A DNA stretch of 64,000 bases from Providencia stuartii (GCF_029277985.1 NZ_CP119546.1:3224001-3288000), one strand, 5' to 3'. Numbered from the stretch's first letter, positions 9,955 through 20,651 are shown. The notes: generated from the letters alone by a model not told the origin. Made by a program: numbers and translations.

Positions 9955-11067
9955 TTAAACTGCGCGGAATGAGATCTCAGTTGGGATTTTATCCCCTTCC
10001 CAGTACATTAGTGACGAAATATTTGACGCAATTTCTCGATAAATATCCGCAAATTCACCTTCAGGATCACGCATCACCGTTGGTTGACCACGATCTAAGT
10101 CTTCACGCAGTGAGATATGCAATGGAATTTGCCCTAACAGTTTAGTGTTATATTTCTCAGCGAGTTTCTCTGCACCACCGGTACCAAAAATCGGCTCGAC
10201 ATGCCCACAATTGCTACAGATATGTGCGCTCATGTTTTCCACAATGCCAAGGACAGGGACATTCACTTTCTTAAACATCACAATCCCTTTCATCGCATCC
10301 ACCAGCGCGATATCTTGTGGCGTTGTCACAACCACAGCACCTGTAACCGGAATATTTTGTGACAGCGTCAACTGAATATCCCCTGTACCCGGCGGCATAT
10401 CGATAACTAAATAATCTAAATCTGGCCATAAGGTATCTTGCAACATTTGCATCAACGCTTTACTTGCCATTGGGCCACGCCAGACCATTGCGTTGTCATC
10501 AGTAACCAAATAACCGATTGAGTTTGTCGCGAGGCCATATGCCATAATCGGTGCCATGTGCTGGCCATCTGGTGATGTTGGACGTTCCATGGTAGTTCCC
10601 AGCATGTTAGGGATCGATGGACCATAAATATCCGCATCAAGAATACCGACTTTTGCCCCTTCTTGAGCTAGTGCTAACGCAAGGTTGACAGAGGTACTGG
10701 ATTTACCGACCCCACCTTTACCAGAACTCACAGCCAAAATATTACGCACACCATTAATGCCAGCTAAATCATTTGCACGTTTTAGTGTCGTTATGTCGTG
10801 ACGTAGTTTCCATTCAACTGCATGAGCGCCAGTAACTTGTTTCAGTTCTGCCGTTTTTTCGCTGATCAGTGCCTGAAAAGGCCCTTTCCAAACGAATGGC
10901 ATCACGAGTTCGACATGCAACACATTATCCAACATTGCGCAATGATGTAATGCTTTGATAGAAATCAGATTGCGCTTCAGTGTTGGGTGTGTAAATGAAG
11001 CCAAAACAGTGGAGACTTTTTCAGTCAGCAGTTCTGGGTTGTTCTGCTCGGGGGATTTATCGTTCAT
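9955..11067 (-). CDS. mrp: Iron-sulfur cluster carrier ATPase Mrp/ApbC
   Basis: Mrp is a MinD/ParA-type P-loop ATPase that holds and delivers Fe-S clusters. The 370-residue product has an N-terminal DUF59-like domain (about 1-95), then the deviant Walker A motif SSGKGGVGKSSTSVNLA near residue 115. The switch region LDADIYGPSIPNML and the Walker B-like region DYLVIDMPPGTGD follow. The CxxC cluster-binding pair is seen in HICSNCGH. It is divergent from metG, the same arrangement as in E. coli. Confidence 0.96.
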   Translation of the reverse strand: MNDKSPEQNNPELLTEKVSTVLASFTHPTLKRNLISIKALHHCAMLDNVLHVELVMPFVWKGPFQALISEKTAELKQVTGAHAVEWKLRHDITTLKRANDLAGINGVRNILAVSSGKGGVGKSSTSVNLALALAQEGAKVGILDADIYGPSIPNMLGTTMERPTSPDGQHMAPIMAYGLATNSIGYLVTDDNAMVWRGPMASKALMQMLQDTLWPDLDYLVIDMPPGTGDIQLTLSQNIPVTGAVVVTTPQDIALVDAMKGIVMFKKVNVPVLGIVENMSAHICSNCGHVEPIFGTGGAEKLAEKYNTKLLGQIPLHISLREDLDRGQPTVMRDPEGEFADIYREIASNISSLMYWEGDKIPTEISFRAV

Positions 11068-11427
11068 CCCGGCTCCTTTATTTTATATTTTTAACACTAT
11101 GATATACCCCAAATAATTCGAGGTGCAGCTCACAACAGGCTAATAAAAGCTAGCCGTATGGAAGGTGTTAAGACTAGTGTGAATATGCTAATCCCCATTC
11201 CACAACGTAACGCTACAACTTGAAGTATCACGAGTATACTTTGACTACTGTTCATCATAACAGAGAACCACAAAAATAGTGATCGCCTTCCTAACTAAAA
11301 GCCACTGAACAGCAAAAAAACCCTTTTTCGTCTGATTTGACAATTAATATCCTATTACCCTAGCAGCGAAAGTTGTGATCGGGTAACATCAAAGTCCCTT
11401 TTTAATTACGGAAGTAAGATCATTACT
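11068..11427. other. Divergent mrp-metG intergenic region
   Basis: This 360-base region separates two divergent genes and should hold both promoters. The repeat element at 11103-11240 occupies its left half. The right half contains a TTGACA at 11338, but no good -10 box lies at the right spacing, so no promoter is called. Confidence 0.5.
11103..11240. repeat. Enterobacterial palindromic repeat (YPAL-like), about 138 bp
   Basis: The left end (11103-11129, TATACCCCAAATAATTCGAG and onward) and the reverse complement of the right end (to 11237) match at 19 of 27 positions, forming large imperfect terminal inverted repeats. As I recall, both ends resemble non-coding palindromic elements common in Yersinia, Photorhabdus and Proteus, whose ends read like ATACTTCAAGTTGCAGC. 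No reading frame lies inside. Only one copy was noticed in this window. Confidence 0.6.
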
Positions 11428-13455
11428 ATGTCTCAAGTCGCGAATAAACTATTGGTAACCTGTGCGTTACCCTATGCTAACGGTTCAATCCATCTCGGTC
11501 ATATTCTGGAGCACATTCAGGCTGATATTTGGGTCCGTTATCAGCGAATGCGCGGCAAAGAGGTTCACTTTATTTGTGCAGATGATGCACACGGCACACC
11601 AATCATGCTTAAAGCTCAGCAATTAGGTGTTTCTCCGGAAGATATGATTGCCGCAGTGAACCAAGAGCATCAGGAAGATTTTGCTGGTTTTTCGATCAGT
11701 TACGATAACTATCACTCCACACACAGTGAAGAAAATAAACAGTTATCAGAGCTGATCTACAGTAAATTGAAAAATAACGGTTTTATTAAAAATTGTACTA
11801 TTTCACAGCTTTACGATCCTGAAAAAGGCATGTTCTTGCCTGATCGTTTTGTCAAAGGCACCTGCCCAACCTGTAAAGCAGAAGATCAATATGGCGATAA
11901 CTGCGAAGTCTGTGGTGCGACTTATAGTCCGACAGAACTGATTAATCCGCGTTCCGTTGTCTCTGGTGCAACACCTGAAATGCGTGATACCGAGCACTTC
12001 TTCTTTGATTTGCCTGCCTTTAGCGACATGCTGCAAGCGTGGACACGCTCAGGCGCGCTGCAAGAGCAAGTTGCGAATAAAATGCAAGAGTGGTTTGAGT
12101 CAGGACTGCAACAGTGGGATATCACTCGGGATGCGCCATATTTTGGTTTTGAAATCCCAGATGCGCCGGGCAAATATTTTTATGTTTGGCTAGACGCCCC
12201 TATCGGTTATATGGGGTCGTTTAAAAACCTATGTGATAAACGGGGTGATATCAATTTTGATGAGTTTTGGAATAAAGACTCAAAAACCGATCTGTATCAC
12301 TTTATCGGCAAAGATATCGTTTATTTCCATAGCCTATTCTGGCCGGCAATGCTTGAAGGCAGCGAATATCGTAAGCCAACTAACCTGTTTGTTCATGGTT
12401 ACGTGACGGTCAATGGGGCAAAAATGTCTAAATCACGCGGCACCTTTATTACCGCGCGTTCTTACCTTGATCATTTGGATGCCGATTGCCTACGTTACTA
12501 TTACGCGGCCAAGCTTTCATCACGTATCGATGATATCGACTTGAATTTAGAAGACTTTGTTCAACGCGTAAACAGTGACATCGTCAATAAAGTCGTTAAC
12601 CTTGCCTCACGTAATGCCGGTTTTATTGCTAAGCGCTTTGGCGGGAAGCTGTCAGCTAAATTGGCTGACCCTGAACTATATCAGCAATTTGTTGATGCAG
12701 CCCAAACTATTGGCGAGGCTTATACAAGCCGTGAATACGGTAAAGCCGTGCGTGAAATTATGGCACTCGCAGATATTGCAAACCGCTATGTTGATGATAA
12801 AGCCCCTTGGGTTGTTGCAAAACAAGAAGGTAAAGACCAAGAGCTACAAGATATCTGTTCAATGGGTATCAATCTGTTCCGTGTGTTAATGACTTATTTG
12901 AAACCCATTCTACCAGGACTGGCAAAACGCGCAGAAGCGTTCCTCAATGTTGATCTGGCATGGGATTCCATTGCAAAGCCATTGACTGACCATGAAGTTG
13001 CACCCTTTAAAGCGCTGTTTACCCGCATTGAAATGGCGAAGGTTGATGCTATGGTTGAAGCTTCTAAAGAAAGTATTAAACCCGCTAAAGTCCTGACGGG
13101 TCCACTTGCCGATGATCCAATTCAAGAAACCATCTCCTTTGATGATTTTGCTAAAATTGATCTACGCATTGCGTTGATCAAGCAAGCTGACTTTGTTGAA
13201 GATTCTGATAAGTTATTGAAACTACAATTAGATATTGGTGGCGAGACGCGTCAAGTGTTCTCTGGTATTCGCAGTGCCTACCCTGACCCGAAAGCATTAG
13301 AAGGTAAACTGACGGTCATGGTGGCAAACTTAGCACCTCGAAAAATGCGCTTTGGTATGTCTGAAGGTATGGTGATGGCTGCGGGTCCTGGTGGGAAGGA
13401 TATTTACCTACTTAGCCCTGATAGCGGTGCTCAACCAGGAATGCAAGTAAAATAA
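11428..13455 (+). CDS. metG: Methionyl-tRNA synthetase
   Basis: MetG charges tRNA-Met, including the initiator. The 675-residue product has the class I HIGH motif as HLGH (about 22-25), the four-cysteine zinc knuckle [17 protein letters not shown] (C146, C149, C159, C162) and KMSKS near residue 333. The dimerising tRNA-binding domain at the C terminus (about 575-675) includes KIDLRIALI and [25 protein letters not shown] ribosome binding region precedes the ATG. The gene is divergent from mrp and ends at a strong terminator. Confidence 0.99.
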   Translation: MSQVANKLLVTCALPYANGSIHLGHILEHIQADIWVRYQRMRGKEVHFICADDAHGTPIMLKAQQLGVSPEDMIAAVNQEHQEDFAGFSISYDNYHSTHSEENKQLSELIYSKLKNNGFIKNCTISQLYDPEKGMFLPDRFVKGTCPTCKAEDQYGDNCEVCGATYSPTELINPRSVVSGATPEMRDTEHFFFDLPAFSDMLQAWTRSGALQEQVANKMQEWFESGLQQWDITRDAPYFGFEIPDAPGKYFYVWLDAPIGYMGSFKNLCDKRGDINFDEFWNKDSKTDLYHFIGKDIVYFHSLFWPAMLEGSEYRKPTNLFVHGYVTVNGAKMSKSRGTFITARSYLDHLDADCLRYYYAAKLSSRIDDIDLNLEDFVQRVNSDIVNKVVNLASRNAGFIAKRFGGKLSAKLADPELYQQFVDAAQTIGEAYTSREYGKAVREIMALADIANRYVDDKAPWVVAKQEGKDQELQDICSMGINLFRVLMTYLKPILPGLAKRAEAFLNVDLAWDSIAKPLTDHEVAPFKALFTRIEMAKVDAMVEASKESIKPAKVLTGPLADDPIQETISFDDFAKIDLRIALIKQADFVEDSDKLLKLQLDIGGETRQVFSGIRSAYPDPKALEGKLTVMVANLAPRKMRFGMSEGMVMAAGPGGKDIYLLSPDSGAQPGMQVK

Positions 13456-13495
13456 AATAACGCAACCTACTCTGGAAAGAGTTAATTATTAAGCG

Positions 13496-13529
13496 AAAAG
13501 CGGAGAATGATGAATTCTCCGCTTTTTTT
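13496..13529 (+). terminator. Rho-independent terminator of metG
   Basis: AAAAGCGGAGAAT (13496-13508) pairs with ATTCTCCGCTTTT (13514-13526) around a 5-base loop, followed by a T-run. Confidence 0.95.
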
Positions 13530-13610
13530 ATCACCTTTTAACTGTGATCTGTAGCACAATAATAAAGTTAATTGTATGATGAATGCACTTAGCATAATAG
13601 GACGGGTCTC

Positions 13611-14084
13611 ATGTCATTAAAACAAGTGCTGATAACCGGATGGCAGTATTTACGTGCTTTTGTCATACTTTATCTCTGCCTAATCATTGGGAACTTGTTA
13701 TCAACACTACTGCCATTTTCTGTTCCCGGTAGCATCATCGGTATGTTAATACTGTTTGTGTTACTCGCTTTACAAATTATTCCTGCGCATTGGGCGCAAC
13801 CGGGTTGCTCACTTTTGCTAAAAAATATGACACTGCTGTTCGTACCCATCGGTATTGGCATCATGAACTACTACAGTCAATTAAGTCAGCAACTGGTTCC
13901 CATTCTTGTAGCCTGCTTTATCAGTACGTTAGTGGTGATGGTGGTGGTAGCTTTTAGTTCTCACTACATCCATAAAGAGCGTCAAATCGTTGGGGCAAAG
14001 CCAGATGAGGTCCCCCTTCCCCCTGAAGAACCGACAAAAATACCAACAGATAATCAGCAAGATAAGGGGAATGGCAAATGTTAG
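13611..14084 (+). CDS. yohJ: CidA/LrgA family holin-like membrane protein YohJ
   Basis: A small inner-membrane protein with four helices, including [19 protein letters not shown] and the [13 protein letters not shown] segment conserved in CidA/LrgA proteins. The family is holin-like and is linked to autolysis control or to transport of small metabolites across the inner membrane. At 157 residues it is longer than E. coli YohJ (132), because of a hydrophilic, Pro/Glu-rich cytoplasmic tail (about 125-157). Its end overlaps the yohK start by 7 bases, so the two are translationally coupled. An AGGA box lies 8 bases before the ATG. Confidence 0.92.
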   Translation: MSLKQVLITGWQYLRAFVILYLCLIIGNLLSTLLPFSVPGSIIGMLILFVLLALQIIPAHWAQPGCSLLLKNMTLLFVPIGIGIMNYYSQLSQQLVPILVACFISTLVVMVVVAFSSHYIHKERQIVGAKPDEVPLPPEEPTKIPTDNQQDKGNGKC

Positions 14085-14773
14085 AGCATATTTGGTGGTC
14101 ACTACCGTTAACGATCGCTGTTTTTTATCTGGCACGGTTTTTATCGGTTAAATTAAAACTCCCACTGTTGAATCCATTATTAGTTGCGATAGCGATTATT
14201 GTGCCATTGCTGATTTTCACTCATACCCCCTATGAGCACTATTTCGCGGGCAGTAAAATTCTGAATGACCTATTGCAACCTGCTGTTGTTGCATTGGCAT
14301 TTCCACTTTATGAGCAAATGCATCAAATTCGTGCCCAATGGAAATCTTTATTCAGCATATGTTTAGCCGGTAGTTTAGTCGCTATGTTTACTGGTACAGC
14401 CATTGCTTTATGGTTAGGTGCAACACCTGATATTGCGGCATCAGTATTACCAAAATCTGTTACAACACCGATTGCAATGGCTGTTGCTGATTCTATTGGT
14501 GGTATTCCCGCGATTAGTGCAGCTTGCGTCATTTTTGTTGGGATGTTAGGTGCTATGTTTGGCCATTCATTGTTCGATGCTTTACGTATTCGAACACATG
14601 CCTCACGAGGACTGGCTATGGGCACAGCGTCTCATGCTTTAGGAACAGCTCGTTGTGCAGAAATTAATTATATTGAAGGTGCTTATAGTTCTTTAGCATT
14701 AATGACCTGTGGGATTATTACATCCTTACTCGCCCCGTTTATCTTCCCTGTCATACTTCATCTTTTCGGCTAG
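14078..14773 (+). CDS. yohK: LrgB family membrane protein YohK
   Basis: This is the LrgB-type partner of YohJ, 231 residues, the usual length. It is strongly hydrophobic, with the family segments [19 protein letters not shown] and [15 protein letters not shown]. It begins inside the yohJ stop region (ATGTTAG overlap). LrgA/LrgB-type pairs act together in the inner membrane. The operon lies just upstream of cdd, as in E. coli. Confidence 0.94.
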   Translation: MLEHIWWSLPLTIAVFYLARFLSVKLKLPLLNPLLVAIAIIVPLLIFTHTPYEHYFAGSKILNDLLQPAVVALAFPLYEQMHQIRAQWKSLFSICLAGSLVAMFTGTAIALWLGATPDIAASVLPKSVTTPIAMAVADSIGGIPAISAACVIFVGMLGAMFGHSLFDALRIRTHASRGLAMGTASHALGTARCAEINYIEGAYSSLALMTCGIITSLLAPFIFPVILHLFG

Positions 14774-14787
14774 ACTCAATACAACGA

Positions 14788-14819
14788 AGAGAGGCTTATC
14801 GCCTCTCTCACTCTTTTTT
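14788..14819 (+). terminator. Rho-independent terminator of yohJK
   Basis: AGAGAGGC (14788-14795) pairs with GCCTCTCT (14801-14808) around a 5-base loop and is followed within a few bases by a T6 run. Confidence 0.85.
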
Positions 14820-14881
14820 GCATCAAAAACTTGAGATACATCTCTCAATTATAAAATTTGTTTCATTCATTTCACAAAAAT

Positions 14882-14897
14882 AGTGACTGCGATCACA
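14882..14897 (+). promoter_or_regulatory. Probable CRP (cAMP receptor protein) site upstream of cdd
   Basis: AGTGA-N6-TCACA matches the CRP consensus TGTGA-N6-TCACA at 9 of 10 key bases. It lies about 150 bases before the cdd start. E. coli cdd is controlled by CRP and CytR, which supports the call. Confidence 0.7.
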
Positions 14898-15049
14898 TAT
14901 GAGAGTATGGCTTATTACATATACTCTCAATCATTCGAGGTATAGTTAAACGACGAGAAAAGGAGTCGCTAGGAAGCTAAACACCATACCTCAACATAAA
15001 GCGCCGCCATTGAGTATAGAATGTAAGCAAGTCATTAGGAGAGCAACTC

Positions 15050-15937
15050 ATGCATTCAAGATTTAAGTCCGCTTGGTCTCAACTTCCAGAAAAGTTACAA
15101 ACTGCGCTCAGACCTATTATTGATACACCTGACTTTCAAGCGATGCTGAGTGCCGAACACGTTAATCAGATTAAAACTGATTGCGGTTATAGTGACAGCG
15201 AGCTGGCATTTTTATTATTACCCTTCGCCGCCGCCTATGCCGTTACCCCAATTTCACACTTTAATGTGGGCGCAATTGCCCGTGGTGTGAGTGGTAATCT
15301 GTATTTCGGTGCTAATATGGAGTTCAGTGGTGTCGCTATCGCTCAAACTATCCACGCCGAGCAGTGTGCAGTGACACATGCGTGGTTAAAGGGCGAAAAA
15401 CAATTAGCGTCGATCACCGTCAACTATACGCCATGTGGTCATTGCCGACAGTTTATGAACGAATTACGGGGTGGTGGCCAAATCGCAATCCACTTACCAG
15501 AACGCCAACCAGCAACATTGCATGATTACTTGCCCGATTCATTTGGTCCATCTGACTTAGAAATCACAACGCTACTGCTGGATACCGTTGATCATGGTTA
15601 CAGTACGCCTAGCCGTAACCGGTTATTATGTGCTGCTATTGAAGCTGCAAACCAGTCACACGCACCTTATAGTCAATCCCATTCAGGCATTGCACTACAG
15701 CTAAAAGATGGCTCATTATTTACTGGCCGCTATGCCGAAAATGCCGCATTCAACCCAAGTCTACCGCCACTGCAAGCGGCATTGATTATGGTTAATTTGG
15801 CAGGTAAAGATATGCATGCCATTGAACAAGCGGTGTTAGTTGAAAAACAAGATGCTATCGTTAAGCAGTGGTGTATAACTGAAAATACATTGCAGGCGCT
15901 CGGTTGCCAGCAAAAAGAGGTCATTTATCTCGATTAA
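15050..15937 (+). CDS. cdd: Cytidine deaminase
   Basis: Cdd converts cytidine and deoxycytidine to uridine and deoxyuridine. The 295-residue product matches the dimeric two-domain enterobacterial enzyme (294 in E. coli). The catalytic domain shows HAEQCAV (zinc His and proton-shuttle Glu) and TPCGHCRQF (two zinc cysteines). The C-terminal half is the non-catalytic repeat domain. An AGGAG box lies 8 bases before the ATG. It is monocistronic, with a likely CRP site upstream and a terminator behind. It works with udk in pyrimidine salvage. Confidence 0.98.
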   Translation: MHSRFKSAWSQLPEKLQTALRPIIDTPDFQAMLSAEHVNQIKTDCGYSDSELAFLLLPFAAAYAVTPISHFNVGAIARGVSGNLYFGANMEFSGVAIAQTIHAEQCAVTHAWLKGEKQLASITVNYTPCGHCRQFMNELRGGGQIAIHLPERQPATLHDYLPDSFGPSDLEITTLLLDTVDHGYSTPSRNRLLCAAIEAANQSHAPYSQSHSGIALQLKDGSLFTGRYAENAAFNPSLPPLQAALIMVNLAGKDMHAIEQAVLVEKQDAIVKQWCITENTLQALGCQQKEVIYLD

Positions 15938-15951
15938 TTGTTTATCTGTTT

Positions 15952-15983
15952 AACTGCCGCCAAATAAAATAGCGGCAGTTTTA
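15952..15983 (+). terminator. Rho-independent terminator of cdd
   Basis: AACTGCCGC (15952-15960) pairs with GCGGCAGTT (15972-15980), followed by TTTATT. Confidence 0.85.
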
Positions 15984-16799
15984 TTCATATAGACTTTAAC
16001 AATCGATAATAAAATCAAGAGAAGATCAACATACTTAAAATATAAGCACATCTCATCATACGTGTATTGCGATATAGCGTAAAAACACCAAAAAAAAAAT
16101 TAAATGCGGCTATAGTCGACATATCAAATCAATATGTCATTATATTTTGAGAATTATCAACCTCCTCTTCTTATCTTTAAGCCTTGATAAACGGTCGATT
16201 AACCATTCTGCCTTTTAACTATTGAGATACCATCAATGGCAGTAATCGCAAAACAAGCCTGTATCAAACCGATAGACAGTGGTCATAGATAAAATTCAAT
16301 GAATAACGTTAGTTTGACATTATCATACTTTATTTTAATATCGCTATATTCTCTACGAATAAATTAATTTTATCACGCCTTTAAATTCTATTTATCAATA
16401 TGTATATTTTATGCTTCAGATATTTAGCAACCTATTATCGTCATTCATTATTGAAAGCTAATGACAATATTTTAAATAAATATATACGTTAATGTAGCAC
16501 AAGGCATCGCACTTTATTATTTGAGCCTATTGCTCGTTTCCACTGTTCGTCGCTTTTTTGGTGCTTTTGACTCCTCTTAAGCGCACTGTGCTGGCGCTAA
16601 GCATCCTAGGTTATCCTTACCCTTTAAGTCGTACAATTTCCCTTTTGGTTTAAGTCTTCTATTATATTGTTTATTATGCAAATAATATAAATTAACATTT
16701 ATTTTAACTCTTTGTATCAATAATCACTGTACATATTTTTTGTTTGCCTTAGGATCTATCCCGACTGTTGTTTTTTAATCGTCCGAAGAGTGATATTTC
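15984..16799. other. 816-base AT-rich gap upstream of maeA, no clear gene
   Basis: No convincing gene is seen. It contains an operator-like inverted repeat, GACATAT-N7-ATATGTC (16118-16138), and a promoter-like pair TTGACA (16314-16319) and TAATAT (16336-16341) with 16-base spacing on the plus strand. From about 16500 to 16660 the composition is less AT-rich. There a 25-codon minus-strand frame (16527-16604), bounded upstream by stops, looks like the worn tail of a gene. The maeA promoter and a long leader probably also lie here. The length is unusual for this otherwise compact stretch. Confidence 0.4.
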
Positions 16800-18497
16800 A
16801 TGGAACATGAATACGAAACAAAACGCCCTCTGTACATTCCTTATGCAGGCCCTATCCTGCTCGAGTTTCCTTTGCTAAACAAAGGAAGTGCTTTTAGTGA
16901 AGAAGAACGCGCTAGCTTTAACCTTTATGGCCTACTGCCAGAGCAAGTTGAAACTATTGAAGAACAAGTTGAGCGTGCCTATCGCCAATTAATTGATTTC
17001 AAAACTGACATCGATAAGCACATTTACTTAAGAAATATTCAAGATACCAACGAGACCTTGTTTTATCGCTTGATTGATGCCCATCTTACAGAAGTGATGC
17101 CAATCATTTATACCCCTACTGTTGGTGAAGCGTGTGAACATTTCTCTGATATCTATCGCCGTGCACGTGGTTTATTCATCTCTTATCCAAACCGTGAATA
17201 TATTGATGATATGCTGCAAAATGCCACCAAACAAAATGTTAAAGTGATCGTTGTCACTGACGGTGAGCGTATTTTAGGTTTAGGCGACCAAGGCATTGGT
17301 GGTATGGGTATCCCTATCGGCAAGCTCTCACTTTACACCGCCTGTGGTGGTATTAGCCCAGCGTATACATTACCAATTGTCATTGATGTGGGAACCAATA
17401 ATCCACAACGCCTCAATGATCCTCTATATATGGGATGGCGCCATCCACGTATTACTGGTGAAGAATACGACCAGTTTATCGATGAGTTTATTCAAGCGGT
17501 GAAACGTCGTTGGCCAAATGTTTTATTGCAATTTGAAGATTTTGCACAAAAAAATGCCATGCCATTGCTCAATCGCTATCGCGATGAGCTTTGCTGCTTT
17601 AATGATGATATTCAAGGTACTGCGGCTGTCACATTGGGAAGCTTAATTGCTGCCAGCCATGCTGCGGGCAGTAAATTAAGTGATCAACGCGTTACCTTTT
17701 TAGGTGCAGGCTCTGCTGGCTGCGGTATCGCCGAGCAAATCATTGCTCAGATGAAATCTGAAGGGCTAAGTGATGAACAAGCGCGTTCACGCATTTACAT
17801 GGTTGACCGTTTTGGTTTATTGACTGATAAACTGCCTAATCTACTTGATTTCCAAAGCAAACTAACCCAAAACAGCAATCATTTAAGCGATTGGGATGTC
17901 AATAGCGATTCTATCTCTTTATTGGATGTCGTACGTAATGCAAAACCAACGATCCTAATCGGTGTGTCTGGCCAAGCCGGTCTGTTTACAGAAGAGATCA
18001 TCAAAGAGATGCATAAACACTGTGAACGTCCTATCGTGATGCCACTCTCTAACCCAACATCACGAGTAGAAGCCCGCCCAGAAGATATTATTAATTGGAC
18101 AGACGGTAAAGCATTAGTCGCAACAGGAAGCCCATTCTCGCCAGTTTCTTATAAAGAGAAAATCTTCCCAATTGCTCAGTGTAACAACTCCTACATCTTC
18201 CCAGGTATTGGCCTTGGCGTTATCGCGTCAGGTGCAAAACGTGTCACAGAAGCAATGTTGATGGCAGCAAGCCGTGCATTAGCTGAGTGTTCACCACTGG
18301 CAAAAGAAGGTGAAGGCCCACTGTTACCACTATTGTCTGATATCCAACAAGTGTCACGCATTATAGCAAAACAAGTCGCTAAAGAAGCTCAAGTGCAAGG
18401 TGTTGCAACAGTAACATCAGATAGTGCATTAGATGAAGCGATCGAGCGTAACTTCTGGAAACCTGAATACCGGACTTATAAACGGACTTCATTCTAA
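16800..18497 (+). CDS. maeA: NAD-dependent malic enzyme
   Basis: MaeA decarboxylates malate to pyruvate with NAD+, linking the TCA cycle to gluconeogenesis. The 565-residue product is the same size as E. coli MaeA (SfcA). Visible family features are [34 protein letters not shown], the metal-binding FEDFAQKNA and [13 protein letters not shown] segments, and the NAD-binding [15 protein letters not shown]. It stands alone, preceded by a long untranslated region and followed by a compact palindrome. Confidence 0.98.
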   Translation: MEHEYETKRPLYIPYAGPILLEFPLLNKGSAFSEEERASFNLYGLLPEQVETIEEQVERAYRQLIDFKTDIDKHIYLRNIQDTNETLFYRLIDAHLTEVMPIIYTPTVGEACEHFSDIYRRARGLFISYPNREYIDDMLQNATKQNVKVIVVTDGERILGLGDQGIGGMGIPIGKLSLYTACGGISPAYTLPIVIDVGTNNPQRLNDPLYMGWRHPRITGEEYDQFIDEFIQAVKRRWPNVLLQFEDFAQKNAMPLLNRYRDELCCFNDDIQGTAAVTLGSLIAASHAAGSKLSDQRVTFLGAGSAGCGIAEQIIAQMKSEGLSDEQARSRIYMVDRFGLLTDKLPNLLDFQSKLTQNSNHLSDWDVNSDSISLLDVVRNAKPTILIGVSGQAGLFTEEIIKEMHKHCERPIVMPLSNPTSRVEARPEDIINWTDGKALVATGSPFSPVSYKEKIFPIAQCNNSYIFPGIGLGVIASGAKRVTEAMLMAASRALAECSPLAKEGEGPLLPLLSDIQQVSRIIAKQVAKEAQVQGVATVTSDSALDEAIERNFWKPEYRTYKRTSF

Positions 18498-18504
18498 GAT
18501 AATA

Positions 18505-18524
18505 AGGGCACCTTAAGGTGCCCT
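18505..18524 (+). terminator. Possible terminator of maeA
   Basis: A perfect 10-bp palindrome, AGGGCACCTT/AAGGTGCCCT, begins 8 bases after the stop codon. The following T-run is poor, so efficiency is uncertain. Confidence 0.6.
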
Positions 18525-18977
18525 AGATAATTCCACCAGTAATTATCTTTTATCATCAATCTAAAAATAGCTTTCATGTCTCAGTGAGTGAATATTGGCA
18601 TTCATTTATTGATGAGTTGTTATTTGTCATCATAAGATCTCATTATACCTATTTGTAGTGAATAATGATCCATCATGTTATGTTCATCAATATCGCTATC
18701 CTTCTAGTAGAAAAAGAAAAATCACTGAATTTAATTAAAACGTTTATTGGGTAAGAATAAAAAAGAGAAATGTTTTTTTAACGTCGTTAGCGCATAATGA
18801 TTGATTCATATATAACGTCTAAATCTCATACTTCTTTCTCTAATTCTTGAGCCGACTTAAATTTAAATTCATTACGTATGTACTTTGCTGTGCTAATGAT
18901 GCTTTTCATCATAAAATAGCCGTGATATACCGCCGTATTTTTATTAAGATCGTTATCTTTAAAGAGGGGGAGTTGAG
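18525..18977. other. AT-rich gap between maeA and the rhomboid gene
   Basis: No supported gene. A minus-strand frame (18826-19029) runs into the rhomboid gene and has no ribosome binding site at any of its ATGs, so it was not called. The rhomboid promoter should be in the right part. Confidence 0.4.
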
Positions 18978-19811
18978 ATGATAGGACAACAAAGGCATAC
19001 ACTAAAATCACGCTCTTTCTTACGGGCAATGGCTCTCACGCTGATCCTTGTCCTGCTGAATATTGCCGTCTATTTCTATCAAATTGCTTTCGCTTCTCCC
19101 CTCGAATCACGGGAAAATAACTTAATACTGTTTGGTGCGAATGTTTACCAATTATCATTAACCGGAGATTGGTGGCGTTACCCTATTAGTATGATATTAC
19201 ATTCAAACGGGATGCATTTAGCTTTTAACTGCTTAGCGTTATTTGTGATTGGCATAGAATGTGAACGTGCTTATGGTAAATTAAAAGTATTAGCTATTTA
19301 TATTATCTCAGGTGTCGGAGCGGCGCTATTTAGCGCCTATTGGCAATATTACGACACGATAAACAATCAAATATGGTCAGACAATACGGTTTATATCATC
19401 ATTGGTGTAGGTGCTTCCGGTGCAATTATGGGGCTTGCGGCTGCATCCGTCATCTATTTGCTAAAAGCGATTAATAAGCCACACCCTCACCCTGTCATAC
19501 ACTCAAAGCAAAAGCGCCAACTCTATAATATTATTGCAATGATCGCATTAACGCTGGTAAATGGTTTGCAATCTGGTGTTGATAATGCTGCCCATATTGG
19601 AGGGGCTATTATTGGTGCATTAATCAGTATCGGCTATGTTTTAGTGCCCAAAAAGTCAGCGATGACGAGTGTTAGCATCACGGTTATTGCCGTGCTCCTG
19701 CTTGCGTTAGCGATCCACTCTTTTTCATTTTCTACAGATGAAAATTTACTGTATGAACGTCAATTTATTTATCAAGAGATCAATAAAGAACTTCACATGG
19801 CACATAAATAA
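18978..19811 (+). CDS. aarA: Rhomboid intramembrane serine protease AarA
   Basis: A 277-residue polytopic inner-membrane protease closely resembling AarA of Providencia stuartii (281 residues as I recall). It has about seven helices. The catalytic dyad is Ser147 in GVGASGAIMG and His206 in DNAAHIGGA; His80 and Asn84 of HLAFN supply the oxyanion region, and the L1 loop carries the WWRYPISMILH segment. In P. stuartii, AarA removes an N-terminal extension from TatA, which activates Tat export and allows production of an extracellular signal. A GGGGGAG box lies just before the ATG. It appears to be a single-gene unit, convergent with the TauE/SafE gene. Confidence 0.93.
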   Translation: MIGQQRHTLKSRSFLRAMALTLILVLLNIAVYFYQIAFASPLESRENNLILFGANVYQLSLTGDWWRYPISMILHSNGMHLAFNCLALFVIGIECERAYGKLKVLAIYIISGVGAALFSAYWQYYDTINNQIWSDNTVYIIIGVGASGAIMGLAAASVIYLLKAINKPHPHPVIHSKQKRQLYNIIAMIALTLVNGLQSGVDNAAHIGGAIIGALISIGYVLVPKKSAMTSVSITVIAVLLLALAIHSFSFSTDENLLYERQFIYQEINKELHMAHK

Positions 19812-19825
19812 AGTATTAAAGGAGA

Positions 19826-20611
19826 TCATGCCTGCATGATCGCTTTTAGGGTCATCATAATTGCGCTACATAATATCAGCAACAATGTCATATATTGAAA
19901 AGCTCTTTCTGACAGCTTGATTAATAAATATTTAGCTAATGGCATCACCAATAATGCACCGATACACAAAGTTAGCGCCAATTTGAGATTTGTATACCCA
20001 TTTTGGGCATAAGCCAATGCAGAAGCGCCCGATAAGACTGTTGTAACAACAATTGAAGTTCCAATAGCTTGCTTAATATTTAATTGCATATAACGCAACA
20101 ACATCGGTAAAACGACAATGCCCCCACCAACCCCCGTTGCACCAAGTACGATTCCCGCAATTACCGCTGGTAATGCCATTGTTTGAAATGGATTTCCTTG
20201 AGCAATATTTTTTTGAATCGGTGCAGCATAAAACATTCGATGAACAAATAAATACAATGAAAAAATAATTGCGGCAGCAACAAGTAGGTTAATTGCCCAT
20301 TCAACCGTCTTTTGATATTCAGGGAAACTTCCTAACCAAGCAACCAATAAGCTCGACAAAAATGTGCTTGGCAACATAATTGCTAACACAATAGCCGCGC
20401 CCTTTAATGGGATATTCCCTAATCTAAAATGCATATACGAGGATGATACCTTCATCAACATCGACAGAAAATTAGCCGTTGCAACAGCGGCTAATGCATT
20501 AAGCCCAAAAAAATAAGTCAAGATGGGCAAAACGATCACACCACCACCGACGCCAGTTGTACTAATAATTAAGCCAATCAATGCACCGATGGCTAATTCA
20601 GTTAAAATCAC
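19826..20611 (-). CDS. TauE/SafE (TSUP) family anion exporter
   Basis: A 261-residue inner-membrane protein with about eight helices, formed from two repeated halves. Each half has the family's glycine-rich turn: IISTTGVGGGVIVLPIL near the N terminus and LGATGVGGGIVVLPMLL near residue 155. TSUP proteins export sulfite or small organosulfonates or carboxylates. It lies 40 bases downstream of the RpiR regulator on the same strand and is probably co-transcribed. It may belong functionally to the divergent GntP-dehydrogenase operon, for example by exporting an end product; that is inference from position. Confidence 0.87.
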   Translation of the reverse strand: MILTELAIGALIGLIISTTGVGGGVIVLPILTYFFGLNALAAVATANFLSMLMKVSSSYMHFRLGNIPLKGAAIVLAIMLPSTFLSSLLVAWLGSFPEYQKTVEWAINLLVAAAIIFSLYLFVHRMFYAAPIQKNIAQGNPFQTMALPAVIAGIVLGATGVGGGIVVLPMLLRYMQLNIKQAIGTSIVVTTVLSGASALAYAQNGYTNLKLALTLCIGALLVMPLAKYLLIKLSERAFQYMTLLLILCSAIMMTLKAIMQA

Positions 20612-20651
20612 GATACCTTATCCTGCTTTACATAAATGCTCATCATTTCTT

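Noticed and set aside
18826..19029. 67-residue minus-strand frame upstream of and overlapping the rhomboid gene
   Set aside because: It runs into the rhomboid gene antisense, and neither the first ATG nor the internal ATG-ATG near 18912 has a ribosome binding site.
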